NCBI GenBank assembly: GCA_035048495.1
Contig: CM068545.1
Span: forward strand, 41,410,450-41,474,449
DNA from: Euptelea pleiosperma
Taxonomy: Eukaryota; Streptophyta; Magnoliopsida; Ranunculales; Eupteleaceae
Direction: 5' to 3'
Length of the DNA: 64,000 nt
Both the position numbers and the translations under genes were made by a program. This document shows positions 12,001 through 21,050 of this stretch, one piece after another. Every line of letters begins with the position of its first letter. Position 1 is the stretch's first letter. The notes beneath the pieces were generated by a model. The model saw only the letters and a list, made by a program, of their open reading frames with translations. It did not search any database and was not told the origin of the DNA.

Positions 12001-12906
12001 GTTAGGGTGTCATTATTTGTTGGACGGTAAAGTTTCATTAGGTCCCCGTGAGAAGAGCCCTAATAATGTTCGTTTTTGGTTTCATCAGCATACCGACAAG
12101 TTTACAGAGTTTACTTGTGGGGTCAGACTATAGTTCAAACCATCCACATTTACAGAGTGGTGGGTAATGCCGTGGCAGATAACTTGGCTAATCAAGGTGT
12201 TGAGCTGCCCCCTTCTATATTTGGGATTTGGCCCTATCTAACAGAGGTCCGTTCATGTCGTACTGCCATTTTGAATCGGTTACTTTACGATCTATGGACA
12301 AGGAGAATAGCATACAATTTCTTGTGCTTTGCAGATACCCCAAAGCATGGCCTGTTAAGTTTTTTGTAACTCGAGAAGTCCTGGAATTATCCATCCCCTC
12401 ATGGAGTTTGGCCTGGCTTTGAATTTCTTATTCCTTCTCTTGACTGTTTCTGTGTTTGTAAATCTATGACAATAGTTTCTCTCTCTCTCTCTCTAATATA
12501 TACATCTGGTAAATGGGTATTTTTTTCACAGGATTTCTGGATTTAGCACGCCGGTGTTCACGTCTGAAGAGGTATATGGAAAGATATTTGATCTCCAGGA
12601 CAAGGTAACGCAAATTTTCTTCCTTGCTTGAAAAAAAAAAAAATGTAATAAGTTCTGTCAAATGCTTCATAATCACTTTTAACAAGAAGAGAAACATCAA
12701 TATAGGTCGCAAGCGTCAATAGGATCCCTAAGCCGAAGCCAAAAGTTGAGAAGCCTCCAAAGAATGAAACTGAAAGTGGGGGAGAGAAGGAAAATACCTC
12801 CAAATCAACTTCTGAGAATTCCTCCCAAACTGACCAATCTGCAGAAGATCCTGTTTCAGCTAATGATGAAGCAATTCCGGAAACTGAAGCTCATGATGAG
12901 TTGTGA
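26..12906 (+). CDS. HSP70-17: ER-lumenal Hsp70 (HSP70-17 / Grp170-like), 3' part, 13 exons
   Basis: Exons: 26-258, 3488-3647, 4880-5125, 5243-5379, 5523-5862, 6011-6172, 6348-6422, 6500-6600, 6680-6749, 10975-11031, 11143-11204, 12532-12604, 12706-12906. Each junction is GT/AG and the frame is kept throughout, giving 638 codons plus TGA. The start codon and roughly the first third lie before the window. The end of the Hsp70 nucleotide-binding domain is visible (VELIGGATRMPKLQ at 3606-3647, then DADEAIVLGASLHAA). A substrate-binding beta region follows, with a Ser/Gly/Asn-rich acidic insertion (exon 5, about 5665-5815), then a long charged helical lid. The protein ends in HDEL, the plant ER-retention signal. 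Exon order and residues match what I recall of the Arabidopsis Hsp70-17 (HYOU1/Grp170) family, large ER Hsp70s that act as holdase and as nucleotide exchange factor for BiP. The coding frame shows no damage, so the gene is probably functional. Confidence 0.95.
281..764 (+). repeat. Tandem duplication (two units of about 240 bp) in HSP70-17 intron 1
   Basis: Unit 1 (about 281-519) and unit 2 (about 520-764) both run from CATTTCCTTTATTATTC through GATAACTAAAGAAAG and TATATCAAAATGATATG to CAAACTACTA and TGTTCACTGAT. They differ by scattered substitutions and small indels. The duplication starts only about 20 bp after the donor site of the exon ending at 258. The short open frames across it are not coding. 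Confidence 0.85.
945..1010 (+). repeat. tRNA-like (SINE head or tRNA pseudogene) remnant
   Basis: The stretch contains TAGCTCAGTTGG, an exact RNA polymerase III A-box consensus, about 40 bp before a decayed B-box-like region (GATTGCGACTTT) and a short A-rich tail. It does not fold as a full tRNA and has no clean anticodon arm. A degenerate tRNA-derived SINE is the likeliest reading. Confidence 0.35.
1385..1520 (+). mobile_element. LINE 3'-tail-like sequence in intron 1
   Basis: The text (GATGCCTCCTCTTATGG... CCTTTAATAAAATTTCC, then an A-rich CAGCAAAAACAAAA) resembles the usual 3' end of plant L1-type LINEs, where a T-rich AATAAA segment precedes the poly(A). There is no coding remnant and no clear target duplication. 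Confidence 0.35.
1521..3487. other. Rest of intron 1, no gene recognised
   Basis: This is AT-rich intron sequence. Near 2620-2710 and 2990-3070 there are loosely similar segments (CCACGTTAGCAGC, then a CATATGGAT/CATTTGGAT-like stretch), suggesting an old decayed repeat. Nothing supports a gene. Confidence 0.5.
4419..4647. mobile_element. hAT-type MITE, 8-bp TSD ATGAAGAT, in HSP70-17 intron 2
   Basis: The 229-bp insertion has terminal inverted repeats CATGGTTCAAAGT / ACTTTGAACCATG. It is flanked by exact 8-bp direct repeats ATGAAGAT (4411-4418 and 4648-4655), the hAT signature. The body is built from short GTTTCGG / CCGAAAC-type words in both orientations. It has no coding capacity. Confidence 0.9.
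6750..8866. other. First half of intron 9: AT-rich, no gene, possible decayed LTR
   Basis: After the exon ending at 6749 the intron runs 4.2 kb. The 7450-8866 stretch (TTTATTATTTATTAATAAATT and a final AGGACATATAACACTAAC) has the look of a Copia LTR, but no TG...CA boundaries or target duplication could be fixed. Nothing coding is seen. Confidence 0.4.
8868..9323. mobile_element. Older MITE copy related to the one at 10197
   Basis: It starts AACAATGACACAGATACGTG and ends CATGTCCTTGTTACATAG. The body aligns along its length with the element at 10197-10626; both contain GTCGGTGTCC, AGCTATCCAATAACATAA and TATGGAGGATGGAACACAC in the same order. Termini have drifted and no target duplication survives, so this is the older insertion. 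Ends are approximate. Confidence 0.75.
10197..10626. mobile_element. hAT-type MITE with 8-bp TSD CTATGCAT
   Basis: The 430-bp element has imperfect terminal inverted repeats: GTATGTAGCAATGACAC at the left, and GCATCCTTGTTACATAA at the right, which reverse-complements to TTATGTAACAAGGATGC. It lies between exact direct repeats CTATGCAT (10189-10196 and 10627-10634). An 8-bp duplication indicates hAT transposase. It sits in intron 9 of HSP70-17 and has no coding capacity. Confidence 0.85.
10657..10750 (-). mobile_element. 5'-truncated LINE tail with 17-bp TSD
   Basis: A 94-bp segment lies between exact 17-bp direct repeats ACCAGCAGTCAATAATT (10640-10656 and 10751-10767). Read on the minus strand it runs CTTGGGGGTATCTCGCC ... 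TTTAATATCAAATCC to CTTTATCAAA, a typical plant LINE 3' end. Long target duplications plus 5' truncation are the mark of target-primed reverse transcription. Confidence 0.85.
11990..12369 (+). pseudogene. LINE RNase H C-terminal remnant in HSP70-17 intron 11
   Basis: A plus-strand frame at 12076-12369 reads VVGNAVADNLANQGVELP, matching the 'GN..AD.LA..G' end of the RNase H domain in plant non-LTR retrotransposons. A Leu/Arg-rich tail as found in LINE ORF2 follows. No start, RT domain or poly(A) is seen. It lies between exons 11 and 12, so it is intronic. Confidence 0.6.
12706..12906 (+). CDS. HSP70-17: Last exon of HSP70-17 with the HDEL signal
   Basis: The exon opens after the acceptor ...atatag at 12701-12705. 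It encodes a basic KPKPKVEK stretch, then a Ser/Thr/Glu-rich acidic tail, and ends AHDEL followed by TGA at 12904-12906. The low-complexity acidic tail before HDEL is typical of this subfamily. HDEL (plant equivalent of KDEL) places the protein in the ER lumen through ERD2-type receptors. Confidence 0.93.
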   Translation, partial: VASVNRIPKPKPKVEKPPKNETESGGEKENTSKSTSENSSQTDQSAEDPVSANDEAIPETEAHDEL

Positions 12907-13260
12907 CCAAACCATTATAAGGTATAACGCTTAAAGGTAGTTGTATGCATTTTTATTAGCGATTATGGATTATCGCTACTTGAAAGATACAGGAGAGGTG
13001 GTGGTAGTTTCTGGAGCCCAGCAGTTTTGATAGGCAGTAGAGTTTCAGACTGAGTCCTGTGTGGGAAGGCTTTCCAAAATGTCCTTGAGATCCATACATT
13101 GTCCATCTTCTAGAGTTTGAAGAGTAGAAGCACGTTTCCGGGTGGGTTCCCCTCTTAAATGAGATGTTTGGGAATCATAGTTTCTTTCCTTCTTTCTCAT
13201 ATGTACCATGGGAATGTTTGTCCTAATTATCATATTCAATTATAGATTACAATATAACCT
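12907..13260 (+). other. HSP70-17 3' UTR and downstream spacer
   Basis: Non-coding sequence follows the stop codon. I see no canonical AATAAA before the LINE 3' end at 13261, so the cleavage site cannot be placed; plant genes often use weak signals. No other gene is visible here. Confidence 0.5.
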
Positions 13261-13900
13261 TTTTTGGTAGATAATTTCAGTACAAGTCCTTTCTTGCCCT
13301 TACAATGGTTTTACATCAGTTGATCAATGTTGTTGGATTGTGTTACAAAAATCTAATATTTCATTATTTTGTTATGAGATGCCAGACTTCGATTGAAAAT
13401 AACTTCCAAACATGTAATTGATGACCACCCCAAGACAAGAAAAGAGCACACCCTTAACTAATCCAAGATCATCTCTAAAGACCAATCCCAGACTTCGACT
13501 ACTTGGGTTACCTTTAGAAGCCCCATCACAATTCAATTTAATGATGCCCCGAAGAGCAGGGTCAACATGCAAGCTCTGATTGAGGGAGCATTGCGAGGCA
13601 TAGGCAAGAACAAAGTTCATGAGCACGTCCAGATCTGGCCCAAAAGAGTAATGGGGCAGCTTGATATGAAGATCGACATCTTTAACAGCCAGCAAGATCG
13701 CATGAAGGATAGAATCAGCAGAGGTGTTAAGGTCATCAAACACGGCTCAATTTCTAGTCTTCCAAAGGAGCACAATGCAATGGACAACAGCTGTGCGCCA
13801 AAGAACTTTTCGTATGGGCCCCCGGTCACAACTGAAACGTCTCTTTTGTCAATCTCAGGACCTTTTGGTTCTTCTGTAATTTATCTCGCTAGTTAGAAGT
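13261..13900 (-). pseudogene. LINE ORF2 3' end: zf-RVT linker and RNase H start
   Basis: On the minus strand, 13743-13372 encodes IIKLNCDGASKGNPSSRSLG, the start of the RNase H (RVT_3) domain of plant L1-type LINEs with the catalytic D of 'NCDGA'. Just upstream is a WKTRN-like zf-RVT linker with an in-frame stop. At 13261 the plus strand has CTTTTTTGGTAGATAATTTC, i.e. the element's own 3' end and poly(A). The frame is broken after the first RNase H strand, so this is a dead copy. Its upstream part seems to continue beyond the solo LTR at 17737-18000. Confidence 0.75.
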
Positions 13901-13904
13901 TCTC

Positions 13905-14741
13905 TAAAGACACGAGTGTCAACGATCAAGTGGATTTCATCAACAAATCAAAGAAGAACAAAAGCTGAAGAAAACTAACCCAAGTAATAAAGCTCAACTG
14001 AAGACAAAGTCAATCTCAATCATGAAGATTCGAAGCAGATATTCAACATACGTTCTCACTCAATGAATGTTCAATTATTAGAATCTCGTGATGATCTTAC
14101 TTGCTTATATCTAAGGGATCAGCGCTCGTGCCAGCAGTTCTCCATGACCTAAGATGTCCTTCGCACTTAGTCTTATTTGTTTGGAGGTTATCTTACTCTC
14201 ATAGGATGGTTTCAGTGATTTTTGGTTAATTTGTCAAAGGGTTCAACAGATCGGCCGACCGGACACTTTGAGGGGTCAATCGGCCACTTTGTCGGCCTCG
14301 GACAGATGTCTATCACTGACCAAGTCTATCGGTCAAAATGTGCGGTCGACCCCCTTTACCGCTCGTTTTGACTTCATCTTTTATACGTATTTAGGCATAC
14401 TTAAGCCAATTAAACGACTCTTTTAGATCAGTTTCTATTGTTTGGGAATAGCCATATATATTATAGACTAAACCTATCAATAATGAACACCAATTAAGCT
14501 ATATCTTGGACTCCCATTCTTTGATTAACATCTCTTGAGTCTGAAGATTTAAAATTTGAGAAAGCTTCAACAAAGCAAACATAGTGTATCTTTTTTAAAG
14601 GCTCTATTTGTTTGACAGACTATAATATGTGTAATTTCTACAATCATCTTCTACCAAGAAGATGATCATCTCTGGCAGAGTATCTCTATGGCGAATTCTT
14701 CTACGATGAATATTCTCCATTTTATCGAATTCATAAAAGGT
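13905..14741. mobile_element. Probable Copia LTR remnant with GGTCGACC-type motif array
   Basis: Non-coding insert between the LINE fragment and the solo LTR. It has the mix of purine-rich and short-palindrome sequence seen in Copia LTRs elsewhere in the window. At 14249-14361 it carries clustered TCGGCCGACCGG, TCAATCGGCC, GTCGGCC, TATCGGTC and GCGGTCGACC words. Ends and target duplications were not found, so the assignment is tentative. Confidence 0.35.
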
Positions 14742-14746
14742 AAGTG

Positions 14747-17731
14747 TGTCACGCCCCAAATCTGGGTATCCAAATCCGACCCAAAAATCCATGGGTCAAC
14801 CTCATACCCGAACCTAGAGATGATCTATGAATGCATCTTAATGGTTCAAGTATGACTATAAACCACTAAGATCCATTCTCAACAAGTCATCAATACCACA
14901 ATTCACTAAATTTCGGTAATTAGACCTTAGAATGAATTATAGAATAAATTATGAGAAAAATATTAAATTAATTATTTTTTAATTTTAAACTATATGGCAT
15001 TAACCCACTATATATGAGAAAGTCTCAAACCAAAAATTAGGTCAAACGAAGAAAATAAATTTTCCTCCCATTTTTCCTGTACTTATAGTGCATTTGGACA
15101 GCGCTGTAGTAAAACAGCCGTCATTTCTTTGTTCGATGTCCGATTTGGCTATTCTAAAGCCCATTGGATAGCTCTCTGAGTTGGCTACAACTCTTATATT
15201 GAGGTCAGAGCTCAAATATACCATATAAAGGATCGAAACTAGGTCTGTTTGGCTCGGGTTCAGAATAGACTAGTTCGTACCACAGTCAGTGTTTTGGCCA
15301 TAACTTTCTGTACAAAAAGAATCTGTGAAAACCGTTTATATCGTTGGAAAACTAATTGACAGACCTTCGAAAAGTCCTTCCGTGATAATCACAAATTCTA
15401 TCAGTTACCTTATCAAAAATATGTTACAGTTCGAAAATTATTGTTCTGTCTTATATAGTATTTCTAGTGCTTTTAGTCTCTTGAGTCCAAAACTCGGTCT
15501 AGGTCCATTAAGGGTCGATTTTCTATTATTAACCACTAATCTACTATCATCATATAAATAACATAATGTCAAATCATTATGTTTATCGAATAAAATAACC
15601 AAGCATCATCCATAAGATAAAAGGGATAGGTTCCCAAAGACAAGCCCGAAATCAAAATCAAAGATAACTAGTTTTTATCAATAAAGAGTTTAAAGGACTA
15701 AAACTTCTCCAATGCCTCCAAAGGCTCGCCGTGATCACCATCCTCGTACACCTCGTCATTGGGTACTTCCCACGAAGAGTCATCCGTCGGGTTAAAGCCC
15801 AACTCGTCTGTGTGGTATCACAAAACACCGTGAGTCCAACGGACTCAGTAGTGCAACGGGTAACCCTAAGGCACTCTTAATCCACATATAATGTTAACTA
15901 AGCATAATCATAAGAAGCAAGGATAGAATAAAGCATGTGATAAGCAAGACATAACAATCAATATACAATGAATAGTCTACAAGGTATGCAAAGTACGATG
16001 ACATCCCATCCCAATAACTCAACTACTAATGGGTCTCCATCTCTTCCCTAGTTGGGAGCAGCCTTATGGCTCATCTGCAGGATTGTTTGGGGTCTTTCAC
16101 CCTAGGGTTTTCTAGCCCTTCTTGCTTAACGACAAAAATAATAAACTTCCTCTCATATATAAACCTCCAATGAACATGATAAGCGTAGCGTAAATCAATG
16201 TCAAAATAACTATAACGAGATGAGGGTTAAAGCTAAAAACGTTTTTACTTAGAGGTGTTCTCATGATCGATCCACTAATGAGAACTATCCGTAGTTTCCA
16301 TTAGTGCATGGTCACGGCACGTTTTCACCCCTATCCTTCTCTCCAAATCAAAGATAATATACAAGAAGGGGGTTGCAAGGAAAGAACAATATAATATTCA
16401 GATAAAAAGAAATAGAAGCATATGTGAGTAATTGAAAACAATCATTCAACCACTTCCTACCCATAATGAACATGCTTAGAGAAAATAAAATATGTAAAAG
16501 AAGATATGCACGATAGGGGTTACCTACCTCTTAAATAGACAGTAGATTCGTATTGTAAAGCTTGAAATAATGGTGGAAGGGGAGTTCCACATTTTCTTTG
16601 AGTTCTCCGATGCCATTGATTCCCAACTATGTTAAAGAGGTCGATGAGAGGGTTTGAATACTAGGTTTTGATCTCTTTTTTGATAGTGGGATGATGGTGT
16701 TCTAAGGCTTGAAAATGTTCTTTAATAAAGGTTTAATGAAGGTACTTCAATGGAGGAAGAGGGAAGAGAATGAGAGATTTTTTTTTTGGAGAAATAAGGG
16801 AGTGGTGGTTTAGGGTTTGTGAAAGCTCCCAAGCCTTAAGGTTTTCTTAAATAGGTTTAGGAAGTAATCTTTAGGGTTTCTATTATAGGTGAAATTCGTA
16901 ACTCTTAAAAGGGTGACTTTCTCAACCCTAAAAAGCTCATATTTTAAGTTACTTATTGGTTAAAAATGGGCCCAAAACCTATATGTATCCATTGGGCCTC
17001 ATTTAAGATTATTCTTAAGTCCAAAAGGCATCTAAATTCGCTCTACGGGCTCATCCCACAATTATAGCTCAATAATTTATGCAATTACTTGTATTAACAA
17101 TTTAAATATTTATTAATTATAATTATGATATATTCCATAAAAAGGTGGTGATTTAATATATATAATACATGTGGGTCCAATACTATATATTATAACATAA
17201 TAATATACAACAATCATGTATTAATTCAAATAAACTATATTATAAAATTTGAAAGTTTATACAACAAAGTATTGGCACATGTCACACACACATAAATCAC
17301 ATGAAATAATTTAAGTACACAAAAAAATCACAAAAATGCTCAAAGTCCCGAAAAAGTGTCAAGATGACTTCAGAATGACCCAAAATTCGAGAGATGGGTT
17401 TTCAACCCTAAGATAAGGTAAGTAGGTTATTTTTGGAAAGTTTTCAGGGCCCGGGGTCAAAAATATTTTTATTATCTTATTAGATCAAGTATATCATCTA
17501 GTGTCTAGAAAAATCCCCTGTGAGTTATTGTTCATTATTTTTAGTAGGAAAGTAGTCCTAAAAGTGAGTTTCAAAAATAGCAAGTTTTTCAAAGTTGTCT
17601 GAATCCTACCAAACTTGACACATGACTTAATATAGGATATCTAAGAATGAAAGTAAGTTCAAACTGTCAAAATTATTTATATGAGGGTCAAATTACCATA
17701 ATACCCCTAGCTGAAAGTTCGCGGTATTACA
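14747..17731 (-). mobile_element. Solo LTR, Gypsy (Tekay/Del-like), TSD AAGTG
   Basis: The 2985-bp segment begins TGTCACGCCCCAAATC and ends GCGGTATTACA. It is flanked by exact 5-bp duplications AAGTG (14742-14746 and 17732-17736). Reverse-complemented, it begins TGTAATACCGC and ends GGGGCGTGACA, the same ends as the solo LTR at 40130-43598. The two share ordered internal blocks, such as CCCTAGGG near the promoter half and a GTGATTTATGTG-like block. No primer-binding site or internal region remains, so this is the product of LTR-LTR recombination. It split the LINE fragment around it. Confidence 0.93.
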
Positions 17732-17736
17732 AAGTG

Positions 17737-18030
17737 TTTCTAGCATCCAAAAAAGGAAGGCCAATCCTTAGCATCCAATTGCAGGTTTAGCAGCCTCCCA
17801 AGATAAGACCAAATGCCCATAGAGAAGATGCAATCAAAGAACTTCTAAAAATATAATGCCATTTCAAAAAGAAAAATTTACGTTGAAAGCAAACCCAACA
17901 AAATTGTGTAATGGTAAAAGGGAATTTTTCCACCAAAGGTAACATTATCTTGTTCAAAGGTGTAACCTCTAAACTCTTCCAAAGAAGTGAAAAGACCCAG
18001 GTCTATGTATTCAAAAGGCCTAGAGGGTTG
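17737..18030 (-). pseudogene. LINE ORF2 fragment upstream of the solo LTR (zf-RVT region)
   Basis: Translated on the minus strand, the stretch gives a broken frame with short matches to the zinc-binding RT region (SLIASSLWAFGLILG). With the solo LTR and its TSD removed it abuts the segment left of 14742, in keeping with one LINE copy. Assignment is by pattern only. Confidence 0.4.
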
Positions 18031-18328
18031 AAAAGGTCCGATTACTAACTAATAATTATTAACGTAAGACATTGGTTTATGATCCGGGTAATCTATCGCA
18101 TGCAATGCTAGAGCGAAAACAAATTGAATCGACCAACTTTAATCTTAATATATCAAAGATATACTATTCTTAAAGTTGTTCAATTAGTTTTCTTAATTAA
18201 ATAAATAAACAATCACACAAATAACACACGATATTTTATGAGGAAGACTCAATCGAAAAAACCTCGGGACCACGTCCAGATGGTAAAGTGCATTAATAGA
18301 AGTTAATGACTATAGACGTTATACCACG
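18031..18328 (-). mobile_element. Copia LTR fragment truncated by the Gypsy insertion
   Basis: The text AATAAACAATCACACAAATAA ... CGGGACCACGTCCAGA is arranged like the 38900-39200 part of the intact Copia LTR (AATAAATAATCACACAAG ... CGGGACCACGTCTAGA). The two diverge too much to be a pair from one insertion. The fragment ends abruptly where the Gypsy LTR begins at 18329. Confidence 0.5.
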
Positions 18329-19097
18329 TGAAAGTAGGATTTTTCCGCGTCGTTGGTTACGGAAACCCTAAAATCAACGAGATTTTTAATTTGATCCGAG
18401 TTTTAATCCTGCAAAATATTAGATATTGTATAGGGATTTGTGTCGGATGTCGATCCGCACTCGGGGTTAGTTAGCGCAAAGAGAGACATAAAATGACGGG
18501 AAAATTGCAGATAATGTAACACAATCATACTTTAATCATATTTATTTAACTGAACTTGTCTCTTACAATGAAAATCAAATAAAAATAACTAATCTAAAAA
18601 GCTTTAAGAGAAAATAGGCCTAGAGAGAGAAAGAGAGAACTAGAGAGAGATCTAGAGAGAGAAAGGAAAGTAAAAGTAGAGAGAGAAAATGGAGGTTTGT
18701 ACCTTTGGACTTACCAAGATTTGGCCAATGTTTTAATCGGCCATGAGAGCATGATGAAAGTGATAGGCCATGTGATGGTGTATTGCCCATGAGTGGTTGC
18801 GTGGTGCATGATCGGGAGTTGATTGCAGCGATGACGAGCAGCCTTCCAAGATGAAGATGTTGAGGGAGAAGAGATGGAGGAGCCACCAGCCGTGGTGGAT
18901 CTAATGGCCTGTTCGTGGAGAGGACAGCAGCAAGAAATGGTGCGTCCTTGCTGGTCGAACCAGCAAGGGAACAAGCTTACGGCTAAGAGGAGGGGAAAGG
19001 TGCTGGTGCGCACATAGGGAGGTTGTGCACTTGCAAGCAAGTTGCAAACGGATGGTGATTTGGGCAGCAGATCGCACCGGCTTCGATGGAGGTCGCC

Positions 19098-19765
19098 GGA
19101 GTTGCAAGTTGCAACTCCAGCAACTTATGAAGAGGATAAATGATGGAGGGTATGGTGGAGCCAGCATCACCTGCGTGGAGAAGATGGGAAGAAAAGAAAA
19201 GAAGGAAGAAGAGAAGGGCTGTATTTGTAGGCGGCCGGAGTTGCAGGTGTGCAACTCCGGCGAGCAGATGAAGAAGAAGAAGAAGAAGAAGAGGAGGAAA
19301 AGGAGCTTACCATTGCTGGTGTGCTGAACCAGGCTCGCTGGAGTTCATGGAGGCTGGTGACGCTGGTGTTGGCGCTCCAAATCGTGGATCAGCAAAGACG
19401 TGAGAAGGGACAGGTGATAGCGTTGAAGGGGGGGGGGGCGGACTGGAGTTGCAACCTGCAACTCCGGTCGTTGAAGAAGGTGGAGGAGTTGCAGACGGTG
19501 TGAACAGGGCTCCACGGTGCTGCAAGAGATGAGGTTAACGCATCGTAGGTCCGTCGACGTTGCAGGGTGGTTCGCCGGTAGATGGAGGGCGGTTTTGGGC
19601 GGATGGTTACAGGCTGTACTACTGGTAGATCGGCAAACTCTGGCAGGAGGAGGAGGAGGAGAAGAAGAAAAACCAGGAGAAGAAGAAGACGAAGGCAGGA
19701 GTAAAACCAGTTCGCCGGAGTAGTGGCTGGGATGATGACCGGAGTTGCAGGTTTTGCAACTCCGG
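19098..19765 (-). repeat. Set of four GTTGCA hairpins in the LTR leader (copy 1)
   Basis: Near-perfect inverted repeats at 19098-19118, 19235-19260, 19445-19465 and 19739-19765. Each is built as (CC)GGAGTTGCA, a short loop, then TGCAACTCC(GG). All lie downstream of the predicted TATA box in element sense, so they would be in the RNA leader. Confidence 0.8.
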
Positions 19766-19789
19766 CGGAAGGCGTGAGAGGAGAACGTT

Positions 19790-19872
19790 CAGCAGAAGAA
19801 GAAGAAGAAGAAGAAGAAGAAGAAGAAGAAGAAATAGAAGAAGAAGAAGAAATAGAAGAAGAAGAAGAAATG
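19790..19872. repeat. GAA microsatellite in LTR 1
   Basis: Nearly pure GAA run broken by two ATA-containing triplets. In the second LTR the matching tract (28126-28235) is ten triplets longer, which accounts for the 30-bp LTR length difference. Apparent poly-Glu or poly-Ser frames here are repeat translations, not genes. Confidence 0.9.
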
Positions 19873-20326
19873 GAAGAGAGGAAGAGGGCGCCCAACTCGC
19901 CGGAAGAACCCGCCGGAAAAGAGAGGAGAAGTCGAAGGAAGGAAGAGAAAGAGATTGGAGAGGGATTAGGGTTCGAACGAACCCTTCTCCCTCATCTTAT
20001 AAAGCTCCCTATTTCCATTAATGGAAATAGGGTATTTTTTGAAAATAAAAAATATTATTTTTTTTTTTTTTTTAAGTAAAAACCTACTTTTCTATGGGGA
20101 ATCTCCCCAATTAGTGGACCCCCCATTTAATTAAAAATTATTTTTGAAATTCGCGGGGTCCACTAACTGGTCGGTCAGCGGGTCGATGAAGATGGGCCCG
20201 ACTATTGGCCCTCATGGGTTGATGATGTCCATCATCTCACAGAATGATGTGACAGACAGTCTGATGGCGATCGGATGGATGGTGACTTGATTGGGACTCA
20301 GATTGGTAGATCGACAGATCTAGAGA

Positions 20327-20380
20327 GATCCAACGGTCCGATTGAAGATCCAACGGTCCGATGGAAGATCCAACGGTCAG
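20327..20380 (-). promoter_or_regulatory. Three MSA-like motifs in the Gypsy LTR (copy 1)
   Basis: TCCAACGGTCC at 20329-20339 and 20349-20359, and TCCAACGGTCA at 20369-20379, spaced exactly 20 bp. The last matches the M-phase-specific activator consensus YCYAACGGYYA in full and the others miss one base. MSA elements bind three-repeat MYB (MYB3R) factors and drive G2/M expression in plants. In element sense they lie about 660-710 bp into the LTR and about 325 bp upstream of the TATA box. Confidence 0.6.
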
Positions 20381-21038
20381 AAAGCTAAGGGAGATGAGAT
20401 AGAGCTGATAGGCAGGAGTTCTGGGGTTAGGTCAGTAGATTCGAGGATCGAGAGATGAAGAGAGAGAGAGAATAAGGAGAGATGAGAGAAAAAGTATCAA
20501 AAAAAATGGAAAAAAGCACTGGCGGAGGGTCTGGAACCCTGTTCTTCACTGTGACCATCCTCACGCTTCTCCAGTAGAGTCGACCATCATTCTTTGCTGA
20601 CTCATGTGGCTTTAAACGCTTTGGTCCGTCTCTTGGTCATTGGCTCTCCTACTCTCTTCGTTATTTGGGCCGGCTTTTTGGTCCTCTGATTCAGCCCATA
20701 TTTGGCCCATATCTTCTAGTCATAGCATGTGGGCTCTTTAAGCTTTGATAATGGGCTCTCATGATCGATTTGGGCCCACAAGTCTCGAGAATCGTCCCAT
20801 CGGGGTTTCCTGCGACAGAAGAAGCGCGTAATGAGACTTTATCAGAACGGCTTAATATCTAGACTTCCGAAAATGTGTTTAATGCATGCAAATATACCAT
20901 TTCGTCCAGAAAAGTGTGTTCTACGCAATAGAAGAGACTCTTACGTAGAAAAGTAGATAAATAGAGTATTTTACGTAGGAGAATGCAATAACGCTAAAAG
21001 GATAAGTGCTTAAAATAAGCACTTTTGAGCGAATATCA

Positions 21039-21050
21039 CAACCCCCAACC
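21039..21050 (-). other. Polypurine tract of the Gypsy element
   Basis: In element sense GGTTGGGGGTTG lies directly before the 3' LTR start TGATATTCGC, where plus-strand priming occurs. The same tract recurs at 29402-29413 beside the second LTR. Confidence 0.75.

Larger units (their letters stand above)
18329..21038 (-). mobile_element. 3' LTR of the non-autonomous Gypsy element (2710 bp)
   Basis: Bounded by TGAAAGTAGG and GCGAATATCA on the plus strand, so in element sense it starts TGATATTCGC and ends CCTACTTTCA. Landmarks in element sense: palindrome AAGTGCTTA / TAAGCACTT (21004-21026), three CCAACGG repeats (20327-20380), a TATA box TTTATAAG (19996-20004 reversed), then a predicted transcribed leader with (CTT)n and GTTGCA hairpins. 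The LTR matches 26662-29401 almost base for base; the main difference is ten fewer GAA triplets. The flanking 5 bp at the left is CCACG; its partner at the other end has been lost. Confidence 0.9.

Noticed and set aside
13567..13896. Plus-strand 109-codon frame
   Set aside because: Antisense shadow of the LINE RNase H region on the minus strand.
18031..18328. Missing half of the 3' LTR of the Copia element at 32056
   Set aside because: It resembles 38900-39200 only in outline; two LTRs of one element whose other parts agree well should not differ this much here.
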